From the NCBI GenBank assembly GCA_029747015.1, contig JAKOGI010000347.1, forward strand, positions 589,488 through 653,487: a DNA stretch of 64,000 bases. The letters are read 5' to 3'. Of this stretch, positions 1-10,779 are shown piece by piece. Position 1 is the stretch's first letter. Each line of letters starts with the position of its first letter. Origin of the DNA: Carnegiea gigantea (lineage: Eukaryota; Streptophyta; Magnoliopsida; Caryophyllales; Cactaceae). Below the pieces are notes generated by a model that was not told the origin of the DNA, ran no database searches, and was given only the letters and a program-made list of their open reading frames with translations. The translations under genes and the position numbers were made by a program.

Positions 1-776
1 AAAGTGTGGTTGGATGTCTATCACGATTTCTTAGTACAATATCACGAAGCTGAGGCGTGCGGGAAGCACAGCTTCCTTAATGCAGAGGGCAATTGCCTGA
101 AGGAAAGGACGATGACGATGATGTCAGCTCAAGTGAAGTTTACCGGCTTTTGGTCGGAAACTAGGCTTTCATGGAAAGAAGTGAGGGTGTGTTCTTATCA
201 TCGCATACCTAGTCTAACGTAGCTTCTCATAACTTTCAAGCATGTGTAATAAATCTGTTTGCTTGCCTGTGTCGCTGTAGGGCAATGTAGCTTAGTGCGA
301 TTTGTAGCTCTTTCTTATTTCATTCTTCAAGTAGGCATTCTTGTCGCACTAATGTGGTTTCGGCTTGTAAAGTTGTTGCGGGTTGCCATGTACCCAAAAC
401 TCAATAGAAATGAACTATCGCTTATTGTCTTGACTCTAGAGTATTCATACGCCTTTTATACATCACAATTTATAGACTTTTCATGCTTTAACCTTTTGCT
501 TGTCGTGTTCTCTTATCAATGGATTTCCTTATATAACTCCATCCATAGGAATCTTTGTGAAAGTCTCTTTGCCTTGCTCGTTTCTATCCAAAGGTGGGCA
601 AATATTCACGCATTTTGGCTTCGGTTGGGCTTGCACGTAAAGACATCTTTCGATTCAATCAATGGGATGGGGGAGAGATCCCTTTCCCCTCTCAATCAAG
701 CCAAACTAAATTGAGGGGAGCATCTTCCCCCTTCCAATTGCTTCAGGACGAATTTCAGGTGAGGATTTCTTCCCTT
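1..776. other. no gene recognised
   Basis: No supported gene. Short open frames exist, for example plus-strand 4-222 and 259-714, but they show no domain, codon pattern or splice context that I recognise. The minus-strand Tat element to the right should continue leftwards through this stretch, so it may be element 3' untranslated DNA. I found no LTR copy here matching the one at 4536. Confidence 0.4.
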
Positions 777-1005
777 CCCATTCGGCTGGGCTGAATCGAG
801 AGGAGGGATGACCTCCTCTTCTCTATTTGGCTAGACCGAATAAAGAGGAGCTCTCCCCATTTGGCTTGGCCGAATATAGAGGAGCAAGGACCTCCTCTTC
901 TCCATTCAGCTAGGCCGAATAGAGATGAGAGACGACCGCATCTCTTCATTCGGCTAGGCCGAATAGAAAAGGGAATGACCCCCTTCTCCATTTGGTCGGC
1001 CATGC
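777..1005. repeat. short array of hairpin-forming units
   Basis: Five imperfect units of about 40-50 bp, each centred on a palindrome of the form ATTCGGC-TAG-GCCGAAT (best copy about 948-964; others near 777-795, 824-842, 861-874 and 903-920). The flanks alternate CTCCTCTTCTC and GAGAGGAG, which lengthens the possible stem. The array sits next to the larger 59-bp array and shares its GGCCGAA core, so both probably belong to the 3' untranslated part of the minus-strand Tat element. Confidence 0.8.
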
Positions 1006-1082
1006 TTAGGCGGGTCATCTTCCTCTTTTCTTTTTGTTCATGTGCTAGTGGTATTATATCTGTCACTAGCCATTTGATGAAG

Positions 1083-2235
1083 GCTGACTCTTTGACTCGG
1101 CTTGATCATGGCCGAATCAGGGAGGTCACCGTAACTAAATTAAAGGTTCTCCAACTCGGCCTCGTCATGGCTGAATCCAAGAGGTCACCGTAGCTAAATC
1201 GAAGAGGCCACCCTAACCGAATCGAAGAATCTCCGACTCGGCTTCGTCATGGCCGAATGGAGAGGTCGTCAGGGCCAAACCACGAACTCTCCGACTCGGC
1301 CTCACCATGACTGAATCGAAGAGGACGCCGCAGGTGAATCGAAGGCTGTCCGACTCGGCCTTGCTGCGGCCGAATCGAAGACTCCTTGATTCGACTTTAT
1401 CATGGACGAATCAAAGAGATCGTCGTGGTCGAATTAAAGACTCTCTTACCCAACTTTCTCATGGCCAAATCAAAGACTCTCCGACTCGGTATCGCCGCAG
1501 CCGAATCGAAGAAATCGCCGACTCGGCTATATCATGGTCGAATCAGAGAGATCGTCGTGACTGAATTAAATACTATTTGACTTGGCCTCGTCATGGCTAA
1601 ATCAAAGAGGTCACCACTACTGAATCGAAGACTTTCTGACTTGATTTCATCATAGTTGAATCGAAGACTCTCTGACTCGGCCTTGTCATGGCCGAATTGG
1701 AGAGGTCGTTGCGGGTCGAATCAGGGAGGTTGTTACAGCCCGAATTAAAGACATTCCGACTCAGGCTCATCATGGTCAAATCGGAGAGGTCGTCGCGGCC
1801 AAATTGAAGACGTCACTGCGGCTGAATCGAAGACTCTCTGACTCAGCTTCATCACGACCGAATCAGAAGCGTCATCATAGCCAAATCAAATACTCTCCCA
1901 CTCTGCTTCATCATGGCCAAATTAGAGAGGTTGCCGCGGCCGATCAAAGACTCTCTGACTTGGCTTTGTTATGGCTAAGTCGAAGAGGTCGCCACGGCTG
2001 AATTGAAGACCCTCCGACTTGGCCTTGTCAGGGCTGAATCAGAGAGGTCGCCATGGTTGAATCAAGGACTCCCTGACTTGGCCTTGTTAGGGCTGAATCA
2101 GAGAGGTTGCCATGGCCAAATCAAAGACTCCCTGACTCAACCTCATCATGACCGAATCGAAGAGGTCATTGGGACTAAATCGAAGACTCTCCGACTCGAC
2201 TTCATCCTAACCGAACCAAAGAAGGCCTACTCTGC
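1083..2235. repeat. 59-bp tandem array (Tat element 3' UTR satellite)
   Basis: About twenty degenerate units marked by the word ACTCGG or its variants. Spacings read off the sequence are mostly 58-59 bp, with some of 36-37 and 82-84 bp, so a module of about 23 bp has been gained or lost. Each unit carries an inverted pair, CGACTCGGCC then GGCCGAATCG, separated by about seven bases, which could fold into a stem-loop. Plant Tat-lineage Ty3/gypsy elements are known for hypervariable tandem repeats between integrase and 3' LTR. The position beyond the integrase remnant at 2930-3380 fits that. Confidence 0.9.
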
Positions 2236-2929
2236 TACCTGTTTGGCCGACTAGAGAAACTGAACCGGTAGCCTCTTGCGGCTCATCATTGCCGAATGGA
2301 AGAGTCAATGGAAGACTCATTTTATCGTGGCTCATCTTGAGGCCATTCGTCTTACAAATGGACTTGTAATTATTCCCAAAGGTTGTTCACAACCAAGCAA
2401 ATGGAAGGCGATGATGGAGAAGATGTAACCCAAGTTCAATGCCTCCTCCATTAAGTACTCTCTTCTTTAGACTTTTAGACATTTCTCGAACTTGTCGGTT
2501 TCTTTCTTTGCTTATCTTGCATGTGGGAGCATGTGTTATGGGACTTTATTTTGCTTAGTGTGCATGGTTACTTCATGTGTTGGGTCTTATACTCAGTGGT
2601 GTATTGCTATGTTTTGTTTTTTTTTTTTTTTGGGTACAATATGCTCTTGTCTCACTTGTTTGTTTAACAAATTGGTCCAATGATCCAAAGGCTTCGTAAC
2701 CCTTTCGAGCTAAAGAGGTGTCTCCCTTATCATCGTAGAGGGAGTCTTGACAATCTAAGCATGTCTTATCCGCATACCCACTCGTTAGCCCCTAAACTTG
2801 ACAATAAACAACCATGAAACAAATACAAGTAAATGATCATTCATTCATAAGTGACAAAACTGGGGGCCAACTAAACATACAGCTGATGTGCTGTAATTAA
2901 ACATGTCTTTTTTTCAGTAAACGACCTAG
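2236..2929. other. non-coding, probable Tat 3' UTR
   Basis: Nothing coding recognised. A run of 14 T lies near 2617-2631. The segment joins the integrase C-terminus remnant to the tandem arrays and is most simply the 3' untranslated region of the minus-strand Tat element. Confidence 0.4.
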
Positions 2930-3380
2930 GCTACCCCCTACATCATATGTAGTACCTCCTGAGATTGTCGGAGTGCCAAGTTCATGGTATCCTATCTCCT
3001 TGAAGAGTTGCTAGCCGAAATGTCCCAAGATGCCTCGATGATCTTATATGGTTCTTCCTAATTGGGAGTGAGCTTTCCTTGAATTGCTCTATTTTCAGTA
3101 GCTTCCATCTTCTTTAGGATCAAATAACGTTTCTTTAGGGGTCTTTCCTTGACCTTGCGATTGTAAAACCGAGTCATCATAATTTTGGTTGTCTCCTCCT
3201 TGAGGTAAGCACCGCCCCTTAATATAGGTACCAAGTTGAGTGCTTCTCTTAGTGCCTTGTTGTTGAGGTCGTCTTGGAAGGAAGATACTTAATGAGTGTG
3301 GATGGCAATCTCTACCGAGAGTATAGCTTCAGAGTCGTAGACAAGCATGATAAGAGTCTCTTCTACAACACTCTTTCCAG
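2930..3380 (-). pseudogene. integrase C-terminal remnant, Tat Ty3/gypsy
   Basis: The minus-strand translation gives the end of a Tat polyprotein. It starts at the region normally reading LVYGSEA-x-P-VEI (here LVYDSEAILSVEI). A long charged stretch follows with FYNRKVKERP, then a GKLTPN-x-EEPYKI segment equal to the family's GKLGPNWEGPY (GPY/F module). Stops interrupt it, one after IAIHTH and one where the Trp of the GPNW motif is expected. It joins the gag fragment directly at about 3380. The corresponding segment of the plus-strand copy lies near 39900-40320. Confidence 0.75.
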
Positions 3381-3736
3381 TCATCCCCAGCACACATCTC
3401 TATGGCTTGTATGACGTCTCGAGCCCTTCTTAGACCTTCCACCAACTTTGTTACTTTACTTTCAGCAAAGGAAAATTTGAACTTTTCTGGGAGCAATCTG
3501 TTGAGGAAAGTCGTGTAAGTCATCCCATCCTGCAAATTCGGGATCAGAATGGCTTCACAATTGAACTTCATCATGTACTCCTTCAAGTCCTCTCCTTCGG
3601 CCTGCAATATCTTTGTAAGGCGAATGCCAATTTTTCTTTCTCTTTTACTCTCTATAAAGTTAGCACTAAACAGCTTGCCAACTGGAGGAAGAAGTAATGC
3701 TCCCATTAGAAAGACCATTAAACCACTTTTGTGCAA
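3381..3736 (-). pseudogene. gag fragment, Tat Ty3/gypsy
   Basis: About 115 residues of a retrotransposon gag domain. The pattern L-K-E-Y-M-M-K-F-N-x-E-A, then IPNLQDGMTYTTFLNRL, then KFKFSFAESK and a helical LVEGLRRARDVIQA is the usual second half of a plant Ty3/gypsy capsid domain. The homologous stretch of the plus-strand copy is at about 35800-35950. The reading frame runs on past 3380 into integrase-like sequence out of register, ending at 3329. Start and nucleocapsid are not present. It is a remnant, not a functional gene. Confidence 0.8.
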
Positions 3737-4516
3737 TCCCCTTCAATGTGTTTAGAAAGCAGCGATAAAAAGTTGCGTCATCTAGATCCTATATGTACAT
3801 CATCCTCATCCATAGCACTGGTGGCCTACCTTAAACAATAAGGGTGAGTCATAATGCTTGGAAGATAACACTTACTTTTGGCCCCCTCTTGGCCCTAGCC
3901 TTTCAGAAGGGGAACTAGTGTTGTGGCATACTTGAGTTCCTTTATGGGCCCTTCCAAGGGACCTAGCCAGTGAGGGAGCTCTCTCTTTTGAGCTTCCTGC
4001 TTTGAGTAGTGGGGGTGTGAGGATTCCTCCTGCTCTTCGTACCAACCAGCACCCTTGCTTTTGGATAGTAAGGGGTTATGATGGATCGAGAGAGAGCAAC
4101 GTTGTTGTGGGCTTTTCAAAGAGCTTGCTTGGTCATACTGATTTTGCTAGCATCTCCACCTTGTAAGGTGCTTGGCTCACCCTAAAGGCATCAGTTCCGA
4201 TTCTGCTGTTATTAAGGGGTGTATCCATAAGTAATTTTGTACTCAGACCCGCTGATGGGCTCTGGCTCACACTCGGGGGCCTTCATCTTCTCACATACTC
4301 CTTGGATCACCGTTTCCTGCACTTACTTAAGTGTTTCCCCTAACTACTTTGGGGTAATGAACTATCGAGTGGAAGGGCGATCGACTAAGTTCCTACCTGA
4401 ACTCTGAGCTGTGGAGTCACCATGCTCCCTGGGCGGATCCTCAACCATCCTGCATGTACACTTTTCTCCTTGCTTCGATGCTTTGGTTCGAGTATCAACC
4501 ATTTGGCCTAGACTTC

Positions 4517-4533
4517 GCCATAGATGGCACCAA
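4517..4533 (-). other. primer-binding-site-like sequence, Tat copy A
   Basis: On the minus strand the LTR end (...TAACA) is followed by TA and then TTGGTGCCATCTATGG. The equivalent position in the plus-strand Tat copy reads TTGGCGTCGTCTGTTGGG. The two are clearly related, which supports the boundary. I did not settle which tRNA it matches. Confidence 0.6.
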
Positions 4534-4535
4534 TA

Positions 4536-4905
4536 TGTTACAGAGGAAACTTGAGTGAGTGGGAGAAAAGTTCAGACTTACTTTTAATTGACATATCGCT
4601 TAGCCAGCAGATCTGATGTGTTTTCTTCTCGAAAACCTATATGAGGGTTAACCCCGTGTGTTTCTTAAGTCAGTCCCAGAAAAGATGAAGTGAAAAGAGG
4701 ATAGAAAGGGTAGAGAGAGCTTATTATTTTTAGAATACATGAGATTAAGGTCTCAAGTCATGAATTGTGAAAGTTGCCAAAATGGTGTAACCTTGGGGTA
4801 TTTGTATCGTTGGGTTAGCACCCAACAGTAACACAGTAATTGCCCCATTTGGGGGTAAATAATTATTATACCCCTCCTACTTCCTTCTTCTTTCCTTCTG
4901 ATCAA
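4536..4905 (-). repeat. probable 5' LTR of Tat copy A (outer edge uncertain)
   Basis: Begins TGTTACAGAGG next to the primer-binding-like site. On the minus strand it holds a TATAATAATTA box (about 4863-4873) and a later AATAATAAG polyadenylation-like word, in the order expected of an LTR. I could not find the paired LTR, so the right-hand limit is only a guess. Confidence 0.45.
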
Positions 4906-5349
4906 CCTTTAACTTATGTTAACCTGGTCTATGCCATGTGTCAGCCTCCCATTAGAGGAGGCCCTAAATATCCCAATTAGCTTTAATAGTGAAGTTCATG
5001 TTGAATGGTGGCATCTATTACAACTTGTGGTTAACAAGTGTATGTATAACATTCAATATATGGCACAAAGGTGGATTCAATTATATAGCCTAGATTAATG
5101 CTCGATCACTCATATGAGTTAAAGACGTCAGTAGAGCATGCGGCATGTCGCAGATGTGCAACATATTTTTTGATCTGTGTGCTATCAATAATCGAACTAA
5201 GAGCATATGGAATAAGGAATCCATATCGTCATTCATCCAAGCCCTTAATATGGTGGTGAGAGATTGGCTGACATAATAGTGGGACATGAAAATGCGAGGG
5301 AAATCTTTTAGAAGATAGGAATGAACCATGGTTTTATAGAGCTTGCTAC

Positions 5350-7229
5350 CTTTTTTGATGGAGTTGGTCTCCTATGAGAGTCAATGAAAGTGTTCTTCGT
5401 GCCTCAAATGCTCGCATGTATGCATATCACTTTTGTTGTGAAGGTATCAATTCCCTTACCCAATTATTTATGTATTTCATGTCCCCATTATAGTAAAAAC
5501 TCATTCATTGAATTAAGAGCCCTATATTTTCTTAAACGATTTTAGGGATAACACTGACAATGCATCGTAAAAAGCTTCCCCAAGAATTAGGATACTCCAT
5601 GCAGGTATTGTCCATCTCATTTGGTACATAGTTATAATTACATACTGATCTCTTAAGTCACGCCAGTCTGGACAAACATTGCCTTCATGTTAAGTGTGCA
5701 TTCTAATGTAAATTCATGTTTATGTAATCACTTTTTATTAAGATTCTAATGCCCCATAATTGAAATTTCACATTTATGTGTTTACCTGCAAGTTAGTGTT
5801 TGTTCACCAATGTGCACTTCATTGTGTTCATGGTAAACTTAACTTTCATACAAATATCCATTCTCATAACTGTCCCCTCCACACACATAGAACTCTATGT
5901 CTGTTTGTGGAAAACTTTAGCTTCACCATGATTTTTAGATAACATTTCACCCATGCACATAAGGACACATAAAATGCTCCACTTATCAGTCCTGCACAAT
6001 TAATTATGTATCTAGAATAGGCCCCGAAAGGGAGCATCTTCTGATGTACAATTACAAAATTCACAGTTATTGATGCAAGTTGCAAACAATTAATTAAAGC
6101 ATGGCACTAAGATATACAACAATTTCAAATAGGTGAATGGGTATGGACCTTATTCTTAATCAAATAATCTTAAATTCCATAACTAAATAAACTATCTCAT
6201 AAGGCTTCTCCCTTATAAAAACAAGATCCTCTCCACGGTAATGGGAAATATGATATTTACCTCTCGTTCGATTACATATCACCATGGTACACGAGTAAAT
6301 GAAACATGGTAAACAAAACTTTGGCGCATATCTTTGATGCACAATGAAAACCACGTTAGTAACAGGTCATGATTGATAGGAAATCGTGTTATACATTAAC
6401 AATAGTTGACTTGTTGTCGCATATAACATTCCACTTCCACCTGCACAACGTTACTTCATAGTTTGCATCAAAAGTAGGTCCACCTTGTATGTCCAATTTC
6501 GCTACATTTTAAGCACCCATGGGCTTTTGCGCCTTGGAACTGGGACTCCTTGTGCTTCAACTAAGGTCTACCAATTTGTCTTCCATTTTTTGGGGTAATA
6601 TGCATCGGTTCCCTCCTCATCATACTCTTCTCTACCAATAACTAGCCCTATCCTTTCATCAACTTTTCCCATATCGTGTGTTTCCATTGAATGCATAAAT
6701 TGATTCGTAATTGCATACTTGCACATAATTTGCTAAAATGCTTTTGCAAATTAAAAAAAAAAATATGCCCTTGCCTCCTTGTTAACTTATCCTAAGTTGC
6801 TCAGCTTATGATAATAGCTTTGCGCTTGAAGACCCGATCGTGACCAAAATGTTCATACTTTGATTAACCTTTTCATCAGACCCATCATCTGATGACAAAG
6901 ATATCTCATCATCATCTAACAATTCGATGGTTTCCTGTCCTAGTCTCAGCCTCAGTTGAGGCTGCTCAGTTCTACTTCTACCCCTTTTAGTGACCATCAA
7001 CCTGCAATTCCAAGCACAAGACCACATAAGTGACTCACTTTCATAACCTTAATTAAGTAATCTATTGTATGAAATACATGATTTAATAGGAATCACCTTC
7101 TCACTACTTGTTCTTTACAACTTCCTTTACAATCCTCTTGTGTTGCGTCATTCCTAGGTCTCCTATTTAATTATGCCACATACCCCACCTGCATCACAAG
7201 TGCATGTCCCCCCTTCACAAACGGTAACG
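5350..7229. other. AT-rich, no gene recognised
   Basis: No gene or repeat structure that I can name. One weak signal is a zinc-knuckle-like pattern on the minus strand at 6474-6519 (see findings). Confidence 0.4.
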
Positions 7230-8492
7230 CCCTTCTATACTCACCTCCCTGGGCCACTATTACCACCTACATATAAGTAGCCATGTGATGTATATGTGGG
7301 TGGCAAGTGAACCAAATCAAACTCCAACTCAAAATAAGCCAAATTGGGAAAAGAAATGAAAGATGGATGAGATGGATGAAGAATTTCACTACACAAGAAA
7401 AAGGAATAGAACAAGATCTTGTAATTGAGATAATCCTTCACGGAGCCACTCAATGACTTGACCTTGGGCTAATTCTCTTGTCTTAACCAAGGAATCACTC
7501 CAATTGGAAAAGGAAGAGAACCTAGAACACCACTTGAATTTGCCACAATTCAAGATATAGAACTAGGAATTTAGTTGCACTTTTGAGAAACACACTCAAA
7601 GTACTTGTATTGCTTTGGAAATTTCTTACAATGCTGAATGAATAGCTTCACACGCCCCTCCCCTTTTTATAGACTCAGCAAAAGACAATCAAAGGACTCA
7701 AATAACTCCTAACAATTAAAACTAGCTAATGAAAAGTCTAAGAAAAATGAAAAGACTCATCATAAAAGGGGTGGGGGAGGTTACAAGGAATATTCTAGGA
7801 TTTTTACAGCTGATTACATCAATCTAGAAGCATCTAAAACGTGCACAATATCAGCCACACAAGTATATGTAACCGAATACTCTTCATATTCCCAGCATTA
7901 ATCCTTGCAACTGCCTCAACTTCAACAGAGCATAACTTCCAGAATACTCGGCCAAATCACGCGTTCTTGGGATTGTTAGAAAGCCCTGAAGTCTATTTTC
8001 CAGAATGGGCTCATTTGCTCAATTTGGATAAGCGGTTTGAAAGTTATGGCCCAAACAATGCACCTATCTCAGACTGGACTGGATCAGCATAACGTATCTT
8101 TGAGTGATATTTTGCCCAATCAAATGATGTCCAAATTAAACAAACTTGGGCTTATTTGAAAGATGAAATCTTAAGCTTCAAAAGCACATGGTCCCTCAAG
8201 TTGTGGGTCCACTTGAGCTTGTCCAAAAGTGGTCACAAAAATCGGGTTCCGCAGGGATGAATTCGGCACCAAATTTCTAGCAAAGCTTAACCTCTTTTTG
8301 ACCTCTCCATAGTGTCGCGAGTCTTTGAACTCACTTAAGAAGACCAAATAGGCACATTTCCATGCATGATCTTCTTTGACCCTTTTCTTCTTTGAAATTG
8401 GACTTGAATAAAAATGATGCATATGGAAATATGCATCACCATGTTCAACGTTTCCCTTCAATGTCATCCTCACATCCATATCCCCCCCACTG
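7230..8492 (-). repeat. possible LTR-like segment with polypurine tract
   Basis: On the minus strand a run AGTGGGGGGGATA (8479-8491) is followed by a TG-starting sequence, as a polypurine tract followed by an LTR would look. No second copy, target duplication or coding neighbour was found, and the left end is not defined. A weak candidate only. Confidence 0.2.
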
Positions 8493-10779
8493 GCATTAAC
8501 ATTTATCTATCGTATTTCAAACTATACCATAATTTTTGCTCAAACAAATCACTACTTATAGTCTCCTTCACCATTCTTCGCACCTCCTTCGTCTTCGTTC
8601 TTTCCTATATCAGCATATATACATCCTTGAACCTCCCTCGTAGGTTACTTTCCCATCTCCATCTTCCTCCAACATCCCCCCATTACACATAATGACTATT
8701 TCTTTCTCCCACCACCGTCTCCTACAATAGTGCCTTCTACATCTATTCACGTGAGCGTCACAATAGCTACTACCTTCAATCCCTTTCTAGAGCAGTCACT
8801 CCCATCAATCTCTATAATATCTTTGCATTTTTCTTGCATGTCATATGATAAATGCATTTTGTTAGGTCAAATAATAGTGGATCATTCACTTCACACAAGT
8901 GGCGTACATAGTCCCGAACACTACAACCCTTAGTTTACCTATTCACTAAACAATGTCTACCATGGACAACATTGAACGCATCCTATGTTTACAAGCTCCA
9001 CAATGTTGGCGTACCCCAACTGACCACCCGTTGATAACATGATCGCGGTATTTTATCAGCCTTTCATTGCTCCCCCAAGGTTGCTATTGCCTAACCGATA
9101 ACTTATCCATTCATAATAGCGTTGTCATATATTATGTTACAGTGTGCCTGACTTCCCTTATGCTATTATGTTACAGTGTGCTCACTACATTTCCATACAA
9201 TTAGGATTCTACAAAAACAACCCTATTACCCTAGTAAACAATCAACATAACCATGGCATATTCACAACAACAATAAAAATGACAACCACCTCAATCTACT
9301 CGCCAATTACTGACATTAACGACCAACTATAACCTGTTGTATACCCATCCAATCATAGCCACCTACGCATCTTTTATCTCCCCACTCTTTTAGCAAACAA
9401 CACAAATTCACCTTCCACTTGCCCATGTTCCTTCTCTGTTGAACACTTATGCACCTTGCCTCACTCAACTCTTCTCATCCACAACCCATGAATTGGATTT
9501 CAATGAGGCACCTCTGCGGATTGCAACATGTATGGGGGAGCTCAAATCCTTCTCTAGGTGAAAGTGAGAAAAGAGTACAAAAATTGAGAGATATAAAGGA
9601 GATGAGACAGCTATCGAAGGTGAGAGAGCATAATCTGATAAGAGAGCTATTCATGGACAGAGAAAGAGAGCAAACACATAAAAACCCTAAATTTTTCTTT
9701 GTAATGTATGTGTAACTGAATAAGTCTCAGACAAGCTTCTAGCAATTGTTAAATAAGTCTCAACTCAAACCCTCTAGAAGTCATCAAGGTAGTTCGGTAA
9801 TTCAGCTATCCATTCGAATTTAACCCTGCAACCCTTTCCCAACACCAAGTTGTTGTGGAAAAAAAAAAAGAGTCAGTTGCCCTCTTGTAATTTTTCCAAA
9901 CCATAACAACCCTACCTTTAAGGTAATCGACGGCTTCTAACAAGGCTATGTGACTTGAAATTTGCACATCCATTTCCTTGTCGATGAAATTGGAGTAGAC
10001 ATGAAAAAAAAACTAGTCTGATATGATAATTGAAGCTGAATCTTTTTGAAAATTCTATATTTTGAACACGATTTTCTGAGCCTAAATCTGAAAAAACCTG
10101 CAAATTATGAATCAACCCTATTTTAAACTCGTTTGCCTTATTGGCTTAAGACAATAAACAACAACATAATTTTGTTTCTAGCATATTAATCAAATGTTAT
10201 GCTCTACTATTTGATTATCGTATTTGTTTTACACCTCTTATAGTAATAGTTATTCATACATCATATCATTTAGAGAGATATTACGTAGTTGTCACTTTCC
10301 CTTGCAATTAAACACTAATACACTTTCCTTTCTTACCTCTATTCCCACAAAATAATATCATATGCAAATTATAAATATTATAATTTCAACAAAACAAGGT
10401 AATCAAATGGCATAAAAATAAATAATATTTAGTCTTAATGAAATCAATAAGAAGAAAGCACATATGAAGATATACAAGTTCAACCATTATGTTTGCCTTG
10501 AAGTAGTGAGTATGTCTAATCACGGTTAAATAATATGTTGCACTATAATAATCTAAAATTTTTATGTTATTGTAATTAAAAGGACAATTTTAATTTCTTA
10601 TACTTTTGCATTTCCATCTAGGTTCTTGTTTTAACTGATCTTTAACCCCAATGCTCATTTTATAGTGAAAAGTTCAAATAGTCTTAATATTCTATTAAAC
10701 AAACACATTATTATACTTTTTCATGAACTGTGGACGATTTTGAAGTCATAAATATGACGCACTTTCTAAAATGCTGATA
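8493..10779. other. AT-rich, no gene recognised
   Basis: No supported gene. A small direct repeat of about 18 bp containing TATGTTACAGTGTGC occurs near 9131 and 9165. Open frames here are short and without recognisable domains. Confidence 0.4.

Larger units (their letters stand above)
777..4905 (-). mobile_element. internally deleted Tat-lineage Ty3/gypsy element (copy A)
   Basis: Read on the minus strand, the order is an LTR end at 4536, a primer-binding-site-like sequence at 4517-4533, a leader, a gag fragment (3736-3381), an integrase C-terminal fragment (3380-2930), then tandem arrays to 777. Protease, reverse transcriptase, RNase H and most of integrase are missing. The gag and integrase pieces resemble the plus-strand Tat copy at 28101-46037. 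The 3' LTR was not found and may lie left of the window. The outer right edge of the 5' LTR is uncertain. The element must be non-autonomous. Confidence 0.75.

Noticed and set aside
4..222. Plus-strand 72-codon frame at the window start
   Set aside because: No recognisable domain; could be the end of a Tat antisense ORF by position, but similarity to the copy B antisense ORF was not evident.
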